A stretch of 64,000 nt of DNA from an uncultured Lactobacillus sp. (GCA_937874185.1 CALNAK010000020.1:284788-348787), one strand, 5' to 3'; counted from the first letter of the stretch, positions 54,136-63,980 are shown. The notes: generated from the sequence alone by a model not told the origin. Translations and numbers: made by a program.

Positions 54136-55413
54136 TTATTTAAGAATGTTTGTAGCAAATTCTGGTTCATACGTTGATGAATAAGCAAAACCATTATACA
54201 AAGTATTTCCGTCTGAATAATCAACGAAAATTCCTTGTGCTAGTGGAATCCATTCGTTACTTGATACTTGGATGAAGAATTGTCCTTTGTTGTTTTGGAT
54301 GGACTTGACGGCTCTCCAAGCTGTTCCTTTAGCTAAGAATCTAGTCATTGAATTAGATGAAGTATCATATAATTGCACATCTTTTGTTAAGGTTACTGAA
54401 ACTGGCCCATTGGCAAAAATTTGTTCTGAACCGTAGAATCCGCCATTTGTTACCCATTCGTTAGTTGCAACACGATAGTATAAATAGTTGTGCATTGTCT
54501 TTGTTTGATCAGCATGCCAAGAAGAACCGGCTGGAAGAGTTCTACCTGTATCATTACCATTGTCATCAAGAATCTTTGATGCATTAGTAAGGTTGATAGT
54601 GGTGTTTACAGAGTTAGCTGTCCCAATTGTGCCAGGATTGACTGGCTTATCAACTGCATTTGTTCCTTGAACATGAACAGTAGAAACTAAGATATATTCG
54701 TTAGTAGCAACTTGATAGTAATAATTTCCACCAATTTGAACTGAACTACCTAATTGCCAAGAAGAGCCACTAGGTAGGGTAACGCCATTAGGACGACCAG
54801 CAGCGTCAACAACTTTACTGTCTGACATTAAAAGTCCGACTTTCTTTGTGGCAGCAGGTGTAGTGGTTGTTGTAACTGTATTTAATGTAGTAGCTTCTTC
54901 GGGAACATATTCGTTAGTGGCAACTTTGTAATAAGTGTTTACACCGATAATATAAAGATTGTTCAATTTCCATGAAGAACCAGCTGGAAGAACAACACCA
55001 TCAGGGTTACCATATTGATCAATGACTTTTACAGCATACTTTAAAGTACCAGTCTGTGAGGCACTCGTTTCCTTAATAAGGAAGGGAAGTTCTTTAGGCA
55101 CACTAGTTGAAATATTGATATTTTGGCTATTAACATATTGATTATTACCAATTGTGTAATAAGTTTGGTTATTAATAGTGATTGATGGTCCCAATTTCCA
55201 AGAAGATTTTCCAGTAAGGAATAAATCAATCTTATTACCTTTACCGTCAACAGCATCGGCCCCACCGTAATCGACAGTTCCAATAAGATTATTATTGGAA
55301 GCAGTGGCAGCTTGAACAGGTGCTGAGGTCACATTATTTGGAATGTTTCCTAGAATAGTTGGTGCAATCAAAATGGCTAATGTTGAAGCTAATACAATTT
55401 TTTTCTTGTTCAT
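54136..55413 (-). CDS. Surface protein of five SLAP-type repeats
   Basis: 425 residues from ATG 55413 (AAAGGGGACC upstream; the frame to 55485 lacks a site). Signal peptide to VQAAT (about 36), then five tandem units of about 60-75 residues, each with a variable turn (DQYGNPDGVV, DAAGRPNGVT, DDNGNDTGRT), GSSW, and a closing YYxVATNEYV or close variant. SLAP units bind wall carbohydrates; no catalytic domain is present, so the protein is structural or adhesive. Confidence 0.85.
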   Translation of the reverse strand: MNKKKIVLASTLAILIAPTILGNIPNNVTSAPVQAATASNNNLIGTVDYGGADAVDGKGNKIDLFLTGKSSWKLGPSITINNQTYYTIGNNQYVNSQNINISTSVPKELPFLIKETSASQTGTLKYAVKVIDQYGNPDGVVLPAGSSWKLNNLYIIGVNTYYKVATNEYVPEEATTLNTVTTTTTPAATKKVGLLMSDSKVVDAAGRPNGVTLPSGSSWQLGSSVQIGGNYYYQVATNEYILVSTVHVQGTNAVDKPVNPGTIGTANSVNTTINLTNASKILDDNGNDTGRTLPAGSSWHADQTKTMHNYLYYRVATNEWVTNGGFYGSEQIFANGPVSVTLTKDVQLYDTSSNSMTRFLAKGTAWRAVKSIQNNKGQFFIQVSSNEWIPLAQGIFVDYSDGNTLYNGFAYSSTYEPEFATNILK

Positions 55414-55627
55414 GATAAGGTCCCCTTTAATGTATATTAATAAAAATGTCATATTATCTTGATTTTGGAATTGATTCATAACCATTTCCCCAATAACACC
55501 AACTACTTTTCCAAAATCACAAATATAGCTTTCTATCAGAATGATATCAGTGTCGATGATTTTAAGATATACTTTTGGTGAATATTTAAAAGACTCTTAG
55601 TAAATTATATAAAGGAAGTGAATCAAC

Positions 55628-55963
55628 ATGGAACAAACATATACAGATGAGAATTTTCTTGATTGCCCAGTTGCCAGCGTTCAAAAAATTGTTCATGGAA
55701 AGTGGAGTATGGTCATCTTATATTTCATTAGCCAAGGTACATTAAGATTTGGTGAATTGAATCGAAAGATGCCAATGGTAACACAGGCTTATTTGACGAA
55801 AGAATTACGCATGCTAGAAAGTTATGGTTTAGTGCACCGTGAAGTATACCCACAAGTTCCGCCCAAGGTAGAGTATTCGCTGACCGATATGGGAACAAAA
55901 TTTATCCCAGTTTTAGAATCTTTGGAAAAATTTGCGATTGAATATAATAAAGATAAAGAATAA
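55628..55963 (+). CDS. HxlR-type regulator with N-terminal Cys
   Basis: 111 residues. D-C13-P followed by VQKIVHGKWSMVILYF, the usual redox or quinone-sensing Cys position of HxlR/HypR/YodB, then RFGELNRKMPMVTQAYLT and YPQVPPKVEYSLTD. Upstream of a quinone-oxidoreductase-like gene in the same direction, after its own terminator. Confidence 0.88.
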   Translation: MEQTYTDENFLDCPVASVQKIVHGKWSMVILYFISQGTLRFGELNRKMPMVTQAYLTKELRMLESYGLVHREVYPQVPPKVEYSLTDMGTKFIPVLESLEKFAIEYNKDKE

Positions 55964-55979
55964 ATTTCTTATACAACTT

Positions 55980-56019
55980 CTCTAAGCCGAATCCGTCTAC
56001 CAGCTTAGAGATTTTTTTT
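55980..56019 (+). terminator. Rho-independent terminator
   Basis: CTCTAAGC and GCTTAGAG stem followed by a run of eight T. Confidence 0.8.
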
Positions 56020-56156
56020 AGAATTTTCTTTCGGTAAATAGCGTAACCACACATTACTATTTTTAAACATAGTAGCTATGAATAATTACAGTACTATACG
56101 TAAACAAAGATATAACGTATATTTGTACCAATGTAAATCAGAGGAGAAATATTCTA

Positions 56157-57104
56157 ATGAAGAAAATAATTGTAAATAGTTATGGTTCAGTCGATGTTTT
56201 GAAAGAAATTGATGTACCGATTCCAACACCTAAAGAAAACCAAATTGTAGTAAAAACTGCAGCAATTGGAGTTAATGATCCTGATATTGTTATGAGAAAC
56301 TATGGTCCATTTCCAACAATGCCAAAGGAAATGCGTCCAACTTTACCCCATATGTTAGGGAATGACTTTTCAGGCGTAATAACTCAAATAGGGTCTGATG
56401 TTACTAAACTTCAAATAGGTGATCATGTTGTAGGTATTACTATGCATGGTACATATGCTGAATATCTTGTTTTAAATGAAACTGATTCTGTGGCGAAAGT
56501 TTCATCTGGACTTGATCTTGTCCCATTAGGGGCCTTACAACTTGAAGCAGTAACTGCATGGAGTGCGTTAATTTCTAATGGACATATCAAGGCCGGTGAA
56601 AAAGTGCTGATTCATGGTGGAGCTGGTGGCGTTGGTAGTATGGCTATCCAACTTGCCAAGCATATTGGAGCCTATGTTATTACCACAGCATCTGGTAAAC
56701 ATAAAGAATATTTAAAAGCGCTCGGTGCCGATGAAATTATTGACTATACAACCCAAGATTTTACTAAACTAGTTCACAATGTTGATTTAGTAGTAAATTT
56801 GACCGGTTCGAAAACATTAGATGATAGCTATCAAGTAGTTAAAACTGGTGGACGGATTACTTCAGTTAATGGGATTCCTGATAAATCAAAGGCTACTAAA
56901 TATGGAATTGAGGCAGTTTATGCGATGGGTGATATTTCAGTAAATACCTTGAATAAAATTGTGAAGTTATATGAAGACGGTAAGTTAAAAGTTGATGTAT
57001 CACAAACGTATTCCTTTAACTTAAATGATGTTAAGCAAGCTCATTTAGATTTTGAAAAGGGTGGCAATCAGGGTAAGCGAGTTATTGTATTTGATGGTAA
57101 ATAG
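56157..57104 (+). CDS. Quinone-oxidoreductase-like MDR protein
   Basis: 315 residues. GroES-like domain, then IHGGAGGVGSMAIQLAKHIG. No structural zinc cluster. NADPH-dependent reductase of quinones or enones; likely a target of the HxlR regulator just upstream. GAGGAG precedes the ATG. Confidence 0.88.
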   Translation: MKKIIVNSYGSVDVLKEIDVPIPTPKENQIVVKTAAIGVNDPDIVMRNYGPFPTMPKEMRPTLPHMLGNDFSGVITQIGSDVTKLQIGDHVVGITMHGTYAEYLVLNETDSVAKVSSGLDLVPLGALQLEAVTAWSALISNGHIKAGEKVLIHGGAGGVGSMAIQLAKHIGAYVITTASGKHKEYLKALGADEIIDYTTQDFTKLVHNVDLVVNLTGSKTLDDSYQVVKTGGRITSVNGIPDKSKATKYGIEAVYAMGDISVNTLNKIVKLYEDGKLKVDVSQTYSFNLNDVKQAHLDFEKGGNQGKRVIVFDGK

Positions 57105-57441
57105 ATTTAACTTGGTGGTTAAATTTTAATTCAATAAAAGTACAGATTTTGTTGATTTATATAGCTGATATTGACAATATTGTGAAAATTATAACTTTAA
57201 TATATTTAAAATGGAATTAATAGGTATTATTACTTAAAACATTGCTTATTCAGTGTTTTGTGGTGATGATGCCTTTTTTTGAATCAAAAAAAATAACCTT
57301 TGAATGAAAAATATCTTTAAATAGATTAACACTTTGTGCATAAATGAACTATAATAAAGCCATAAGTAAAACCGCTATCCATTGACGATTTTAATTTTAT
57401 TCAGAACTTATCAAATTTATCAATTATAAGGAGGCAATATC
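57105..57441. other. Gene-free stretch before ppsA
   Basis: 337 AT-rich bases with no ORF. A promoter candidate lies at 57326-57355 (TTAACA, 18-bp spacer, TATAAT), leaving an 85-nt leader. Confidence 0.45.
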
Positions 57442-59835
57442 ATGAGTAGTCGAGATACTGCAAATGTTTTATGGTTTGATGAATTACATCGTTCAGATGT
57501 TAACTTGGTAGGAGGGAAATCATCCTCATTAGGAGAAATGACTTCTTCGATGGATGTACCAGTACCATATGGTTTCGCAACAACCGCACGCGCATATCAA
57601 TACTTTATGAATCAGACTGGTTTAAATGATAAGGTCAATGCATTACTTGAGGGCATTCAGGATTATGAGAGTTCAGAGGAACTCCGCACAACCTGTGAAA
57701 AAATCCGTAATTTAATCGTTGACGCTAAAATGCCAGCTGATTTGGCTGATGATATTGAAAAAGCTTACGCTGATCTTGCAGAAAAGGTGGGTCAAGATGA
57801 TCCATTTGTTGCAATTCGTTCTTCTGCAACTGCCGAGGATTTGCCTAATGCTTCCTTCGCAGGTCAACAGGAATCATATTTAAATATTAAAGGTGCAGCT
57901 GATGTTGTTGATCGTGTTCAGCAATGTTATTCTTCACTATTTACTGATCGGGCAACATACTATCGTCACAAGCAAAATTTCCCACACGAAAAAGTCGCTT
58001 TATCCGCTGCAGTCCAAATGATGGTTTTCTCCAAGGCTTCAGGAATTATGTTCTCAGTTAATGTAGCTAATGGAGATGCATCTAAGATTGTTATCGATGC
58101 CATTTATGGTTTGGGTGAGTATATTGTTTTAGGAAAAGTTACACCTAATCATTTTGTGATAGATAAACAATCAATGAAGATTGTTGAAAAGAATATTGTT
58201 AAACAACCAATTGAATTAGTTAGAGTACCTGACGGTGGAACAAAAGAGCAAGAAGTTCCAATTGAGTTACAAGATAAGCAAGTTTTGACTGATAGTCAGG
58301 TTATTGAATTAGCCGGATATGCCAAAGAAATCGAACGTCACTATGGCGGATACATGGATATGGAATATGCCTTAGATATCAATACAGATAAATTATGGAT
58401 TGTTCAAGCTCGTCCAGAAACTGTTTGGTCACAGAAGAAAAAAGAAGGAAATACAGGGGATGATAACGTGGTAGCCGTTGCTGATGCTAAAGTTGCAGTT
58501 AGAGGTTTACCTGCAAGTCCTGGAGTTGCCAGTGGAGTTGTTCATGTTATTGATGATCCAAAAGATATTGATCAATTCAAGAAAGGTGAGGTTCTAGTTA
58601 CATTGATGACATCACCTGACTGGGTTCCTGCAATGAAGAAAGCTGCCGCAATTGTTACTAATAATGGTGGGATGACTTGCCACGCCGCAATTGTTTCTCG
58701 TGAAATGCAAATTCCATGTATTGTTGGAACTAAGAGTAAAGAAGTTGCCGCAACTGATGTATTTAAGACTGGTGATGTAGTAACGGTTGATGCCACAAAC
58801 GGAATTGTTTATATGGGTAAGGTTGACAGCCTTATTAAGAAACCTGAAACAGCACAAGTAGGTGGTCAAGTTGTTGCCGCTGAAACATTTGCTCCAACTG
58901 CAACTAGAGTCATGATGAATCTTGGAGATCCAGATTTGGCTGAAAAATATTCAACTTTGCCAGCTGATGGAATTGGTCTAATGCGTGAAGAGTTCCTCTG
59001 GACATCATTTATCCATGAACACCCACTATATTTGATTGAGCAGGGACATCCTGAAAAAGTGGTTGACATGTTAGCTGACGGAATTTCTAAAGTTGCTCGT
59101 GTAATGGCACCGCGTCCAATGGTATTGCGTTTGTCAGATTTCAAGTCCAGCGAGTATCGTAATCTAAAGGGTGGCGATAAGTACGAACCACACGAACCAG
59201 CTGATTTACTTGGTTGGCGTGGAGCTTCACGTTACTATGATCCGAAATATATTGAAGCTTTCAAGCTAGAATTAGCTGCCGTTAAGAAGGTTCGTAATGA
59301 ATTTGGTTTGAAGAACTTGAATATCATGATTCCATTTGTTAGAACAGTTGCTGAAGCTCAAAAGGTTACCGATATTATTAGAAACGAAGGCTTGATTAGA
59401 AGTGCCGACTTCAAGATTTACATGATGGCTGAAATTCCTTCAAATATTATTTTGGCTGATAAATTTAACCAGTTTATCGACGGTTACTCAATTGGATCAA
59501 ATGATTTAGCAATGTTGATTCTTGGTTGTGACCGTAATAATGATACTGTTGCAAGTCTCTTTGATGAACGTGATTTAGCTGTTAAACGTGCAATTCGTCA
59601 TTTGATCAAGGCCGCTCATAAAGATGGTAAGACTGTTGGTATTTGTGGACAGGCACCATCAGAATATCCTGATTTCACTAACTTCTTGATTCAAAGTGGA
59701 ATTGACTATGTTTCAGTTAACCCAGATATGGTTAAAGAAACAAAGCGCAATGTAGCACACTTTGAACAGAGAATTATGTTGGATAAGGCTACTGGTCGTG
59801 GATTACAAGATCCTACTGACTATGATTGGGAATAA
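57442..59835 (+). CDS. ppsA: Phosphoenolpyruvate synthase
   Basis: 797 residues, normal PpsA length. N-terminal ATP-grasp-like PPDK_N domain (GGKSSSLGEM, AIRSSATAEDLPNASFAGQQ), central swivelling phosphohistidine domain with GGMTCHAAIVSREM (catalytic H414), C-terminal PEP-utilising TIM barrel (GIGLMREEFLW, GSNDLAM, CGQAPSE). Makes PEP, AMP and Pi from pyruvate and ATP for gluconeogenesis. Unusual among lactobacilli, which mostly lack gluconeogenesis. GGAGG precedes the ATG. Confidence 0.93.
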   Translation: MSSRDTANVLWFDELHRSDVNLVGGKSSSLGEMTSSMDVPVPYGFATTARAYQYFMNQTGLNDKVNALLEGIQDYESSEELRTTCEKIRNLIVDAKMPADLADDIEKAYADLAEKVGQDDPFVAIRSSATAEDLPNASFAGQQESYLNIKGAADVVDRVQQCYSSLFTDRATYYRHKQNFPHEKVALSAAVQMMVFSKASGIMFSVNVANGDASKIVIDAIYGLGEYIVLGKVTPNHFVIDKQSMKIVEKNIVKQPIELVRVPDGGTKEQEVPIELQDKQVLTDSQVIELAGYAKEIERHYGGYMDMEYALDINTDKLWIVQARPETVWSQKKKEGNTGDDNVVAVADAKVAVRGLPASPGVASGVVHVIDDPKDIDQFKKGEVLVTLMTSPDWVPAMKKAAAIVTNNGGMTCHAAIVSREMQIPCIVGTKSKEVAATDVFKTGDVVTVDATNGIVYMGKVDSLIKKPETAQVGGQVVAAETFAPTATRVMMNLGDPDLAEKYSTLPADGIGLMREEFLWTSFIHEHPLYLIEQGHPEKVVDMLADGISKVARVMAPRPMVLRLSDFKSSEYRNLKGGDKYEPHEPADLLGWRGASRYYDPKYIEAFKLELAAVKKVRNEFGLKNLNIMIPFVRTVAEAQKVTDIIRNEGLIRSADFKIYMMAEIPSNIILADKFNQFIDGYSIGSNDLAMLILGCDRNNDTVASLFDERDLAVKRAIRHLIKAAHKDGKTVGICGQAPSEYPDFTNFLIQSGIDYVSVNPDMVKETKRNVAHFEQRIMLDKATGRGLQDPTDYDWE

Positions 59836-59853
59836 AAGAATTTAATAGAAACT

Positions 59854-59892
59854 AAAAATCACCACGGGAATAAAATCCTGTGGTGATTTTTT
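59854..59892 (+). terminator. Rho-independent terminator
   Basis: AAAAATCACCACGGGA and TCCTGTGGTGATTTTT, nearly perfect stem with a T-run. Confidence 0.85.
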
Positions 59893-59959
59893 GATGAAGT
59901 TTTAGTAAGCTGGCATAGAAATGAAACTATATATTTTAATTCGTATGAGACGTTTTCTC

Positions 59960-60217
59960 TCAAGTTTCATTAGAAATAGTTTTTGTCTTACCATTGTTGA
60001 GTTGACTAAGTGATTCAGCTAAGTCCTTGCGATTGTTCTCTGTTGACAGAAGATATATAGTCTCTTTATAAGATTCATATTCACTTTCGGAGATGATAAT
60101 AACATTACGATTATTTGGCTTTGTAATAATTACATGGTCATTATGATCTACAATATCATCAGTTATTTTGTCAAAATTCTTTATAGCTTCTGAAATGCTA
60201 ATTTTGGATACTGTCAT
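59960..60217 (-). CDS. Phd/YefM-type antitoxin, orphan
   Basis: 85 residues. YefM fold: ISEAIKNFDKITDDI, VIITKPNNRNVIIISESEYESYKETIYLL. YefM neutralises YoeB-type mRNA interferases. No toxin gene lies downstream on this strand (ppsA terminator and stop are next), so it appears orphaned. Confidence 0.82.
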   Translation of the reverse strand: MTVSKISISEAIKNFDKITDDIVDHNDHVIITKPNNRNVIIISESEYESYKETIYLLSTENNRKDLAESLSQLNNGKTKTISNET

Positions 60218-60240
60218 AATTAACTCCCCAACTAATATTT

Positions 60241-60849
60241 TTAAACAATCCAGTTATTCTTTTTAGCAACATTCAGAGCTTCAATTCGGGAATGGGTCCC
60301 AGTTTTACTAAGAATGGATGAAATATAATTTCTAACGGTTCCGTTTGATAGAAAGACAGAGTTGGCAATATCTTGAGTATTTTTTCCTTGAGCAAATTCA
60401 TTCATAATCTTCAACTCTTGATTGGTTAAAGGATTTTTAACTGCAGTTAATATAGTAGAAACAAGATTGGAATCGTAAATGGTTTGTCCTTCCAGAATTT
60501 TATGAATTGTTTCAATTAATTTATCGGTTGGACTATCTTTCAAAAGATAGGCATTAATGTTAGTGGAAACAGCAGCTTCAAAGTATGTTTTTCTAGCAAA
60601 AGTTGTCAGGATTATTATTTTAATATCTTGTTTAAGCAATCGTAGTTCTTTAGCTACATTTAAACCTGTCAATTTAGGCATTTCAATATCTAAAATGGCA
60701 ATATCAGGCTTTAACTTAATGATTTGTTGAAGGGCCGTTTGTCCATCAGTAGCATTTCCAACGATTTCAAAATCATCTTCTAAATCTAAAATAGCTGAGA
60801 GGGCCGAATTCAACATTTCTTGATCTTCAGCAATATAAATAGTTGTCAT
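60241..60849 (-). CDS. NarL/LuxR-family response regulator
   Basis: 202 residues. Receiver with acidic pocket (E8, D9) and phospho-acceptor D54 (AILDIEMP), conserved T and K, and a LuxR-type HTH (LTNQELKIMNEFAQGKNTQD, SNGTVRNYISSILSKTGTHS). One base separates it from the kinase gene. Last gene of the ABC/two-component operon. Confidence 0.92.
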   Translation of the reverse strand: MTTIYIAEDQEMLNSALSAILDLEDDFEIVGNATDGQTALQQIIKLKPDIAILDIEMPKLTGLNVAKELRLLKQDIKIIILTTFARKTYFEAAVSTNINAYLLKDSPTDKLIETIHKILEGQTIYDSNLVSTILTAVKNPLTNQELKIMNEFAQGKNTQDIANSVFLSNGTVRNYISSILSKTGTHSRIEALNVAKKNNWIV

Positions 60850-60850
60850 A

Positions 60851-61975
60851 TTAACCTTTCTTTGGAACAGTGATTTTTATAATAACTCCATTGTTAGAAC
60901 TCATTTCGACGTGCCCGTTAATCTCTATTAAGCGATTCTTTATACCAGAGAGCCCATAAGATTTATGATCTGCTGGATCTTTAAAACCAATGCCATCATC
61001 ACTTATATCCAATAAATAATTATCAGTATCTTCTTCAAAGACAAGTTTCATGATATCAGCTTTACTATAGCGAATTACATTAGTAGTGGTTTCCTTAATG
61101 ACTGCTGAAATAACATGTTGAATATTTTTTGGCCAGTTACCAGAACTATTTTCATTAATAGAAATTTGTCTAATTCCGGCAACTTCCAAATTGTTGTCTT
61201 CCTCAATCATGGCACTAGCAATAGTTTTTTCATTTAAATTGGCAACAATTTGTCGAACTAAATTCAAATCCTCACGAGATGTTTTAGCAATATCATTCAA
61301 TTGTTGTTGTGCTTTTTGAGGATTCTTATCTATTAATTTAGAAGCAAGTTCAGATTTTAAAGTAATAATTGAAAATGATTGTCCAATATTATCGTGTAGA
61401 TCTTGCGAGATTCGATCACGTTCATTTTGCCTAATAATCGATTCAAGTCGTTTGTTATTTTGACTAGTTTTGAAGCGTCTACGATAACTGTTAGCTAATG
61501 ATCGGGCAGCTAGGGGAGAACCAATTGTAAAAGTTAGACTAATGACGACACCAAAGCCGAAGTTGAAATCCATTATACTTTTTGATGTAAAAAGGAAAAA
61601 ACTACTGAGACAGGTTATCCCAACAATTAAATAGGCAAAGTAATAATAAAGAAATTTCTTCTGTTTAAATGGCAAAGAGCCAATTTCCCATGCCGTATAG
61701 ATAAAGAAAAGACCACCACCACTCGGGAATTTAATTGAGAAGTAAACGGCAATTGACAATTGAACAAGAATATCTAACCAGTTAAATCGATGTATCCAAT
61801 AACCATCATGGTAGAATTTCAAAAAGATGATTACCAAAAATACGTCTAACCAATTGAATGTTTTCTTACTGCTCAACAATTGACCTGCCATTAAGAATAA
61901 AGAAAAAAACCAAAAGTAGGGCATGAAGCCTAATCTTTTGGGAAAAAGAATATTTCTTTCGATAAAATTTTTCAT
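60851..61975 (-). CDS. Sensor histidine kinase (HisKA_3 type)
   Basis: 374 residues. About five membrane helices (20-165), dimerisation helix with H194 (RISQDLHDNIGQSFSIITLK) and a HATPase with NVIRYSKAD and DNGIGF-like DISDDGIGF. DesK-like. Cognate to the response regulator downstream. Its start overlaps the permease stop. Confidence 0.92.
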   Translation of the reverse strand: MKNFIERNILFPKRLGFMPYFWFFSLFLMAGQLLSSKKTFNWLDVFLVIIFLKFYHDGYWIHRFNWLDILVQLSIAVYFSIKFPSGGGLFFIYTAWEIGSLPFKQKKFLYYYFAYLIVGITCLSSFFLFTSKSIMDFNFGFGVVISLTFTIGSPLAARSLANSYRRRFKTSQNNKRLESIIRQNERDRISQDLHDNIGQSFSIITLKSELASKLIDKNPQKAQQQLNDIAKTSREDLNLVRQIVANLNEKTIASAMIEEDNNLEVAGIRQISINENSSGNWPKNIQHVISAVIKETTTNVIRYSKADIMKLVFEEDTDNYLLDISDDGIGFKDPADHKSYGLSGIKNRLIEINGHVEMSSNNGVIIKITVPKKG

Positions 61976-62733
61976 TGAGTCACAATCCCTTTTTGTTTCT
62001 GTAACTTATTTACCAATAAGAATAGCAAAGCTAAAATTATAAACCAAGCAAATATGTTAATTAGTGCCGAAATGTTAACATTAGTATTCTTCAGAACTGC
62101 TCGATCAATGATGGATAGTTGATAGGTTGGCATTAGTTTACCAATAGTTTGTAACCATTTAGGCATTATTTCTAGAGGCCACCATAATCCACTGATGATT
62201 GCCATTGGAAAGACTATTAGGTTGGTTAGTAGATTGACTGTCTCTGGTCGCTTGGCTAAGGATACTAAAACACCAATTAAGATTAGAGGGATTGTTCCTA
62301 AACTATTAATTAGAATTAATTTTGCCAAAATAGTTATTGGTAGTGAAATGTGGTTAATTAAGATTCCAACGACACTAATTGTAATTGAAGCAATCAAATT
62401 TAATGTAATGAAAACGATTGCCATAGAGGAATAATATTGGAAAGTGGAAATGGGACTTAGATCGACAAACAATTTGAAATGAGTCACTTGATCACTCAAA
62501 AGTGTATTGGCTGTTGTAATGATACTGCCGAGGACACATCCGTAAATCATCATACTGATTAAGTAATTCTGATTCCAAGTTTGTAACTGTGATGGAGTTC
62601 CACCGTTGATCAATATTTTTGTGTAGAGAACATAAAATGAGATGGGTAGCAACATGTCAAAGAAGAAGAATGCCTTGTTGCGAAGAATAGTACGCTTGAA
62701 GTGGATTTGTACCTGATAAAGATAATTAGTCAT
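61972..62733 (-). CDS. ABC-2 type permease
   Basis: 253 residues, six membrane helices, with the usual IISGLWWPLEIMPKWLQTI segment before the last helix. Overlaps the ATPase by 8 bp and the kinase by 4 bp, so translation of the four genes is coupled. Confidence 0.9.
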   Translation of the reverse strand: MTNYLYQVQIHFKRTILRNKAFFFFDMLLPISFYVLYTKILINGGTPSQLQTWNQNYLISMMIYGCVLGSIITTANTLLSDQVTHFKLFVDLSPISTFQYYSSMAIVFITLNLIASITISVVGILINHISLPITILAKLILINSLGTIPLILIGVLVSLAKRPETVNLLTNLIVFPMAIISGLWWPLEIMPKWLQTIGKLMPTYQLSIIDRAVLKNTNVNISALINIFAWFIILALLFLLVNKLQKQKGIVTQ

Positions 62734-63601
62734 TTTGAGGTTCCTCCTGGTAGTTTAGTAAAAGCGTGTCTAAGTTAGTTTGTTTAACTTGTAAATTCTC
62801 GATTGCTTTAAAGAATGGAGCTATTTCTTCCATTAAACTATTAGTGTCGTTAGTAATTAGTTGGTAATGGTGTCCAACCAGATTAACTGAAACAATTGAC
62901 TTTAGGTTTTGAAAATCAATTCTTTGGAGTTTACTGTCAAATTCAATTAAACATTCACCAGATAAATCACGTAATTGTTGGATTGAACCATCAAAGGCAA
63001 TTTCAGAATTTTGTAGAATTAGAAAACGGTCAGCAATGTCTTCTAATTCTTCCAAATAATGGCTGGTAACAAAAATAGTTTTTCCGGATTGCTTTAAATG
63101 GTCAACTTCTTGCCAAAAATCATGCCGAGCATTGCTATCCATTCCAACAGTTGGTTCATCAAGAAAGAGAATTTGTGGATCTCCTGATACAGCTAGGACA
63201 AAAGCTAAACGACGTTTTTGACCACCAGATAGTTTATTAGTCATGTTTTTCTCATGGTTTTCTAGTCCAGCTAAATGTAATAATTGATTATATGGTAGAG
63301 GATGAATGAAGTAACTACGAGAAAGGTTGATAATTTCTTTAACGGTAATACGATTCATGCTGAGATTGTCTTGCATCATTACACCAGTAATTTGTCTCCA
63401 ATTATTGGTTGTAAAGTTGATTTTCCCAGAATTTTTAGGAATAAGATTCAAAATGATATTTATTAATGTTGTTTTACCGGCACCATTAGCTCCGACTAGG
63501 GCAACAATTGAACCAGAATTAATTTGCAAGCTAATATCGTTCAAAATAACTCGTTTTCCAAATGATTTGTTAAGATGTTCGATTTCTAATACTTTTGTCA
63601 T
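62726..63601 (-). CDS. ABC transporter ATPase of a YvfRSTU-like unit
   Basis: 291 residues from ATG 63601 (AAGGAA is 9 nt away; an ATG at 63610 abuts the SD). Walker A GANGAGKT, signature LSGGQKRR, Walker B ILFLDEPTVGMD, His in TSHYLEE. Gene order ATPase-permease-kinase-regulator matches Bacillus yvfRSTU and the related linearmycin-resistance lnr system; function as drug or peptide export is inferred. Confidence 0.9.
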   Translation of the reverse strand: MTKVLEIEHLNKSFGKRVILNDISLQINSGSIVALVGANGAGKTTLINIILNLIPKNSGKINFTTNNWRQITGVMMQDNLSMNRITVKEIINLSRSYFIHPLPYNQLLHLAGLENHEKNMTNKLSGGQKRRLAFVLAVSGDPQILFLDEPTVGMDSNARHDFWQEVDHLKQSGKTIFVTSHYLEELEDIADRFLILQNSEIAFDGSIQQLRDLSGECLIEFDSKLQRIDFQNLKSIVSVNLVGHHYQLITNDTNSLMEEIAPFFKAIENLQVKQTNLDTLLLNYQEEPQND

Positions 63602-63668
63602 GACCGTCATTTCCTTCTTTAGTTGATAAATAAATCATAGGATTTTTGGCCATATGACGGTAGTAAGC

Positions 63669-63698
63669 AATGTCATCTCTTGATGTGACAAATGTCAT
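63669..63698. promoter_or_regulatory. Direct repeat between the ABC operon and the mazE-like gene
   Basis: AATGTCAT occurs at 63669-63676 and 63691-63698, 22 bp apart (two helical turns), with TGACA-AA-TGTCA (63686-63697) making the second copy a dyad. Position suits a response-regulator site or an antitoxin operator. TGACAA (63686-63691), 17 bp, TACAAT (63709-63714) could be a promoter for the rightward gene. Confidence 0.4.
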
Positions 63699-63741
63699 AA
63701 AAATAAGATACAATCATGTTATAAATATTGGGGGTAATCTT

Positions 63742-63980
63742 ATGAAGGAAACTGTTCTTAGAAAACAAGGTAAGATTTAGTCTTGGATGCTCCTTCTGAA
63801 TTAAAAGATTGTGTGGGCAGAAAGTATAACATTATTGAAAATGCTGACGGTTCTATTTTGTACAAACCTATAGGTCATGTGAATGTATTCAGCACTCCGG
63901 CTTTTCGAGATCATGATTTTAATGAAGATGTAAGAGATTTTGGATGTCAACTACCACTGGCTAAAGTCAGTGGCATGTGA
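63742..63980 (+). pseudogene. MazE/PemI-like antitoxin with a frameshift
   Basis: ATG 63742 (GGGGGT upstream) reads MKETVLRKQGKI then TAG. The next frame continues with LDAPSELKDCVGRKYNIIEN, the expected continuation of a PemI-like antitoxin; aligned with the family pattern RKQGNSL-V, one base appears missing near 63772-63778. The restored protein would be about 79 residues ending at 63980. No toxin is visible before the window edge. Confidence 0.7.
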
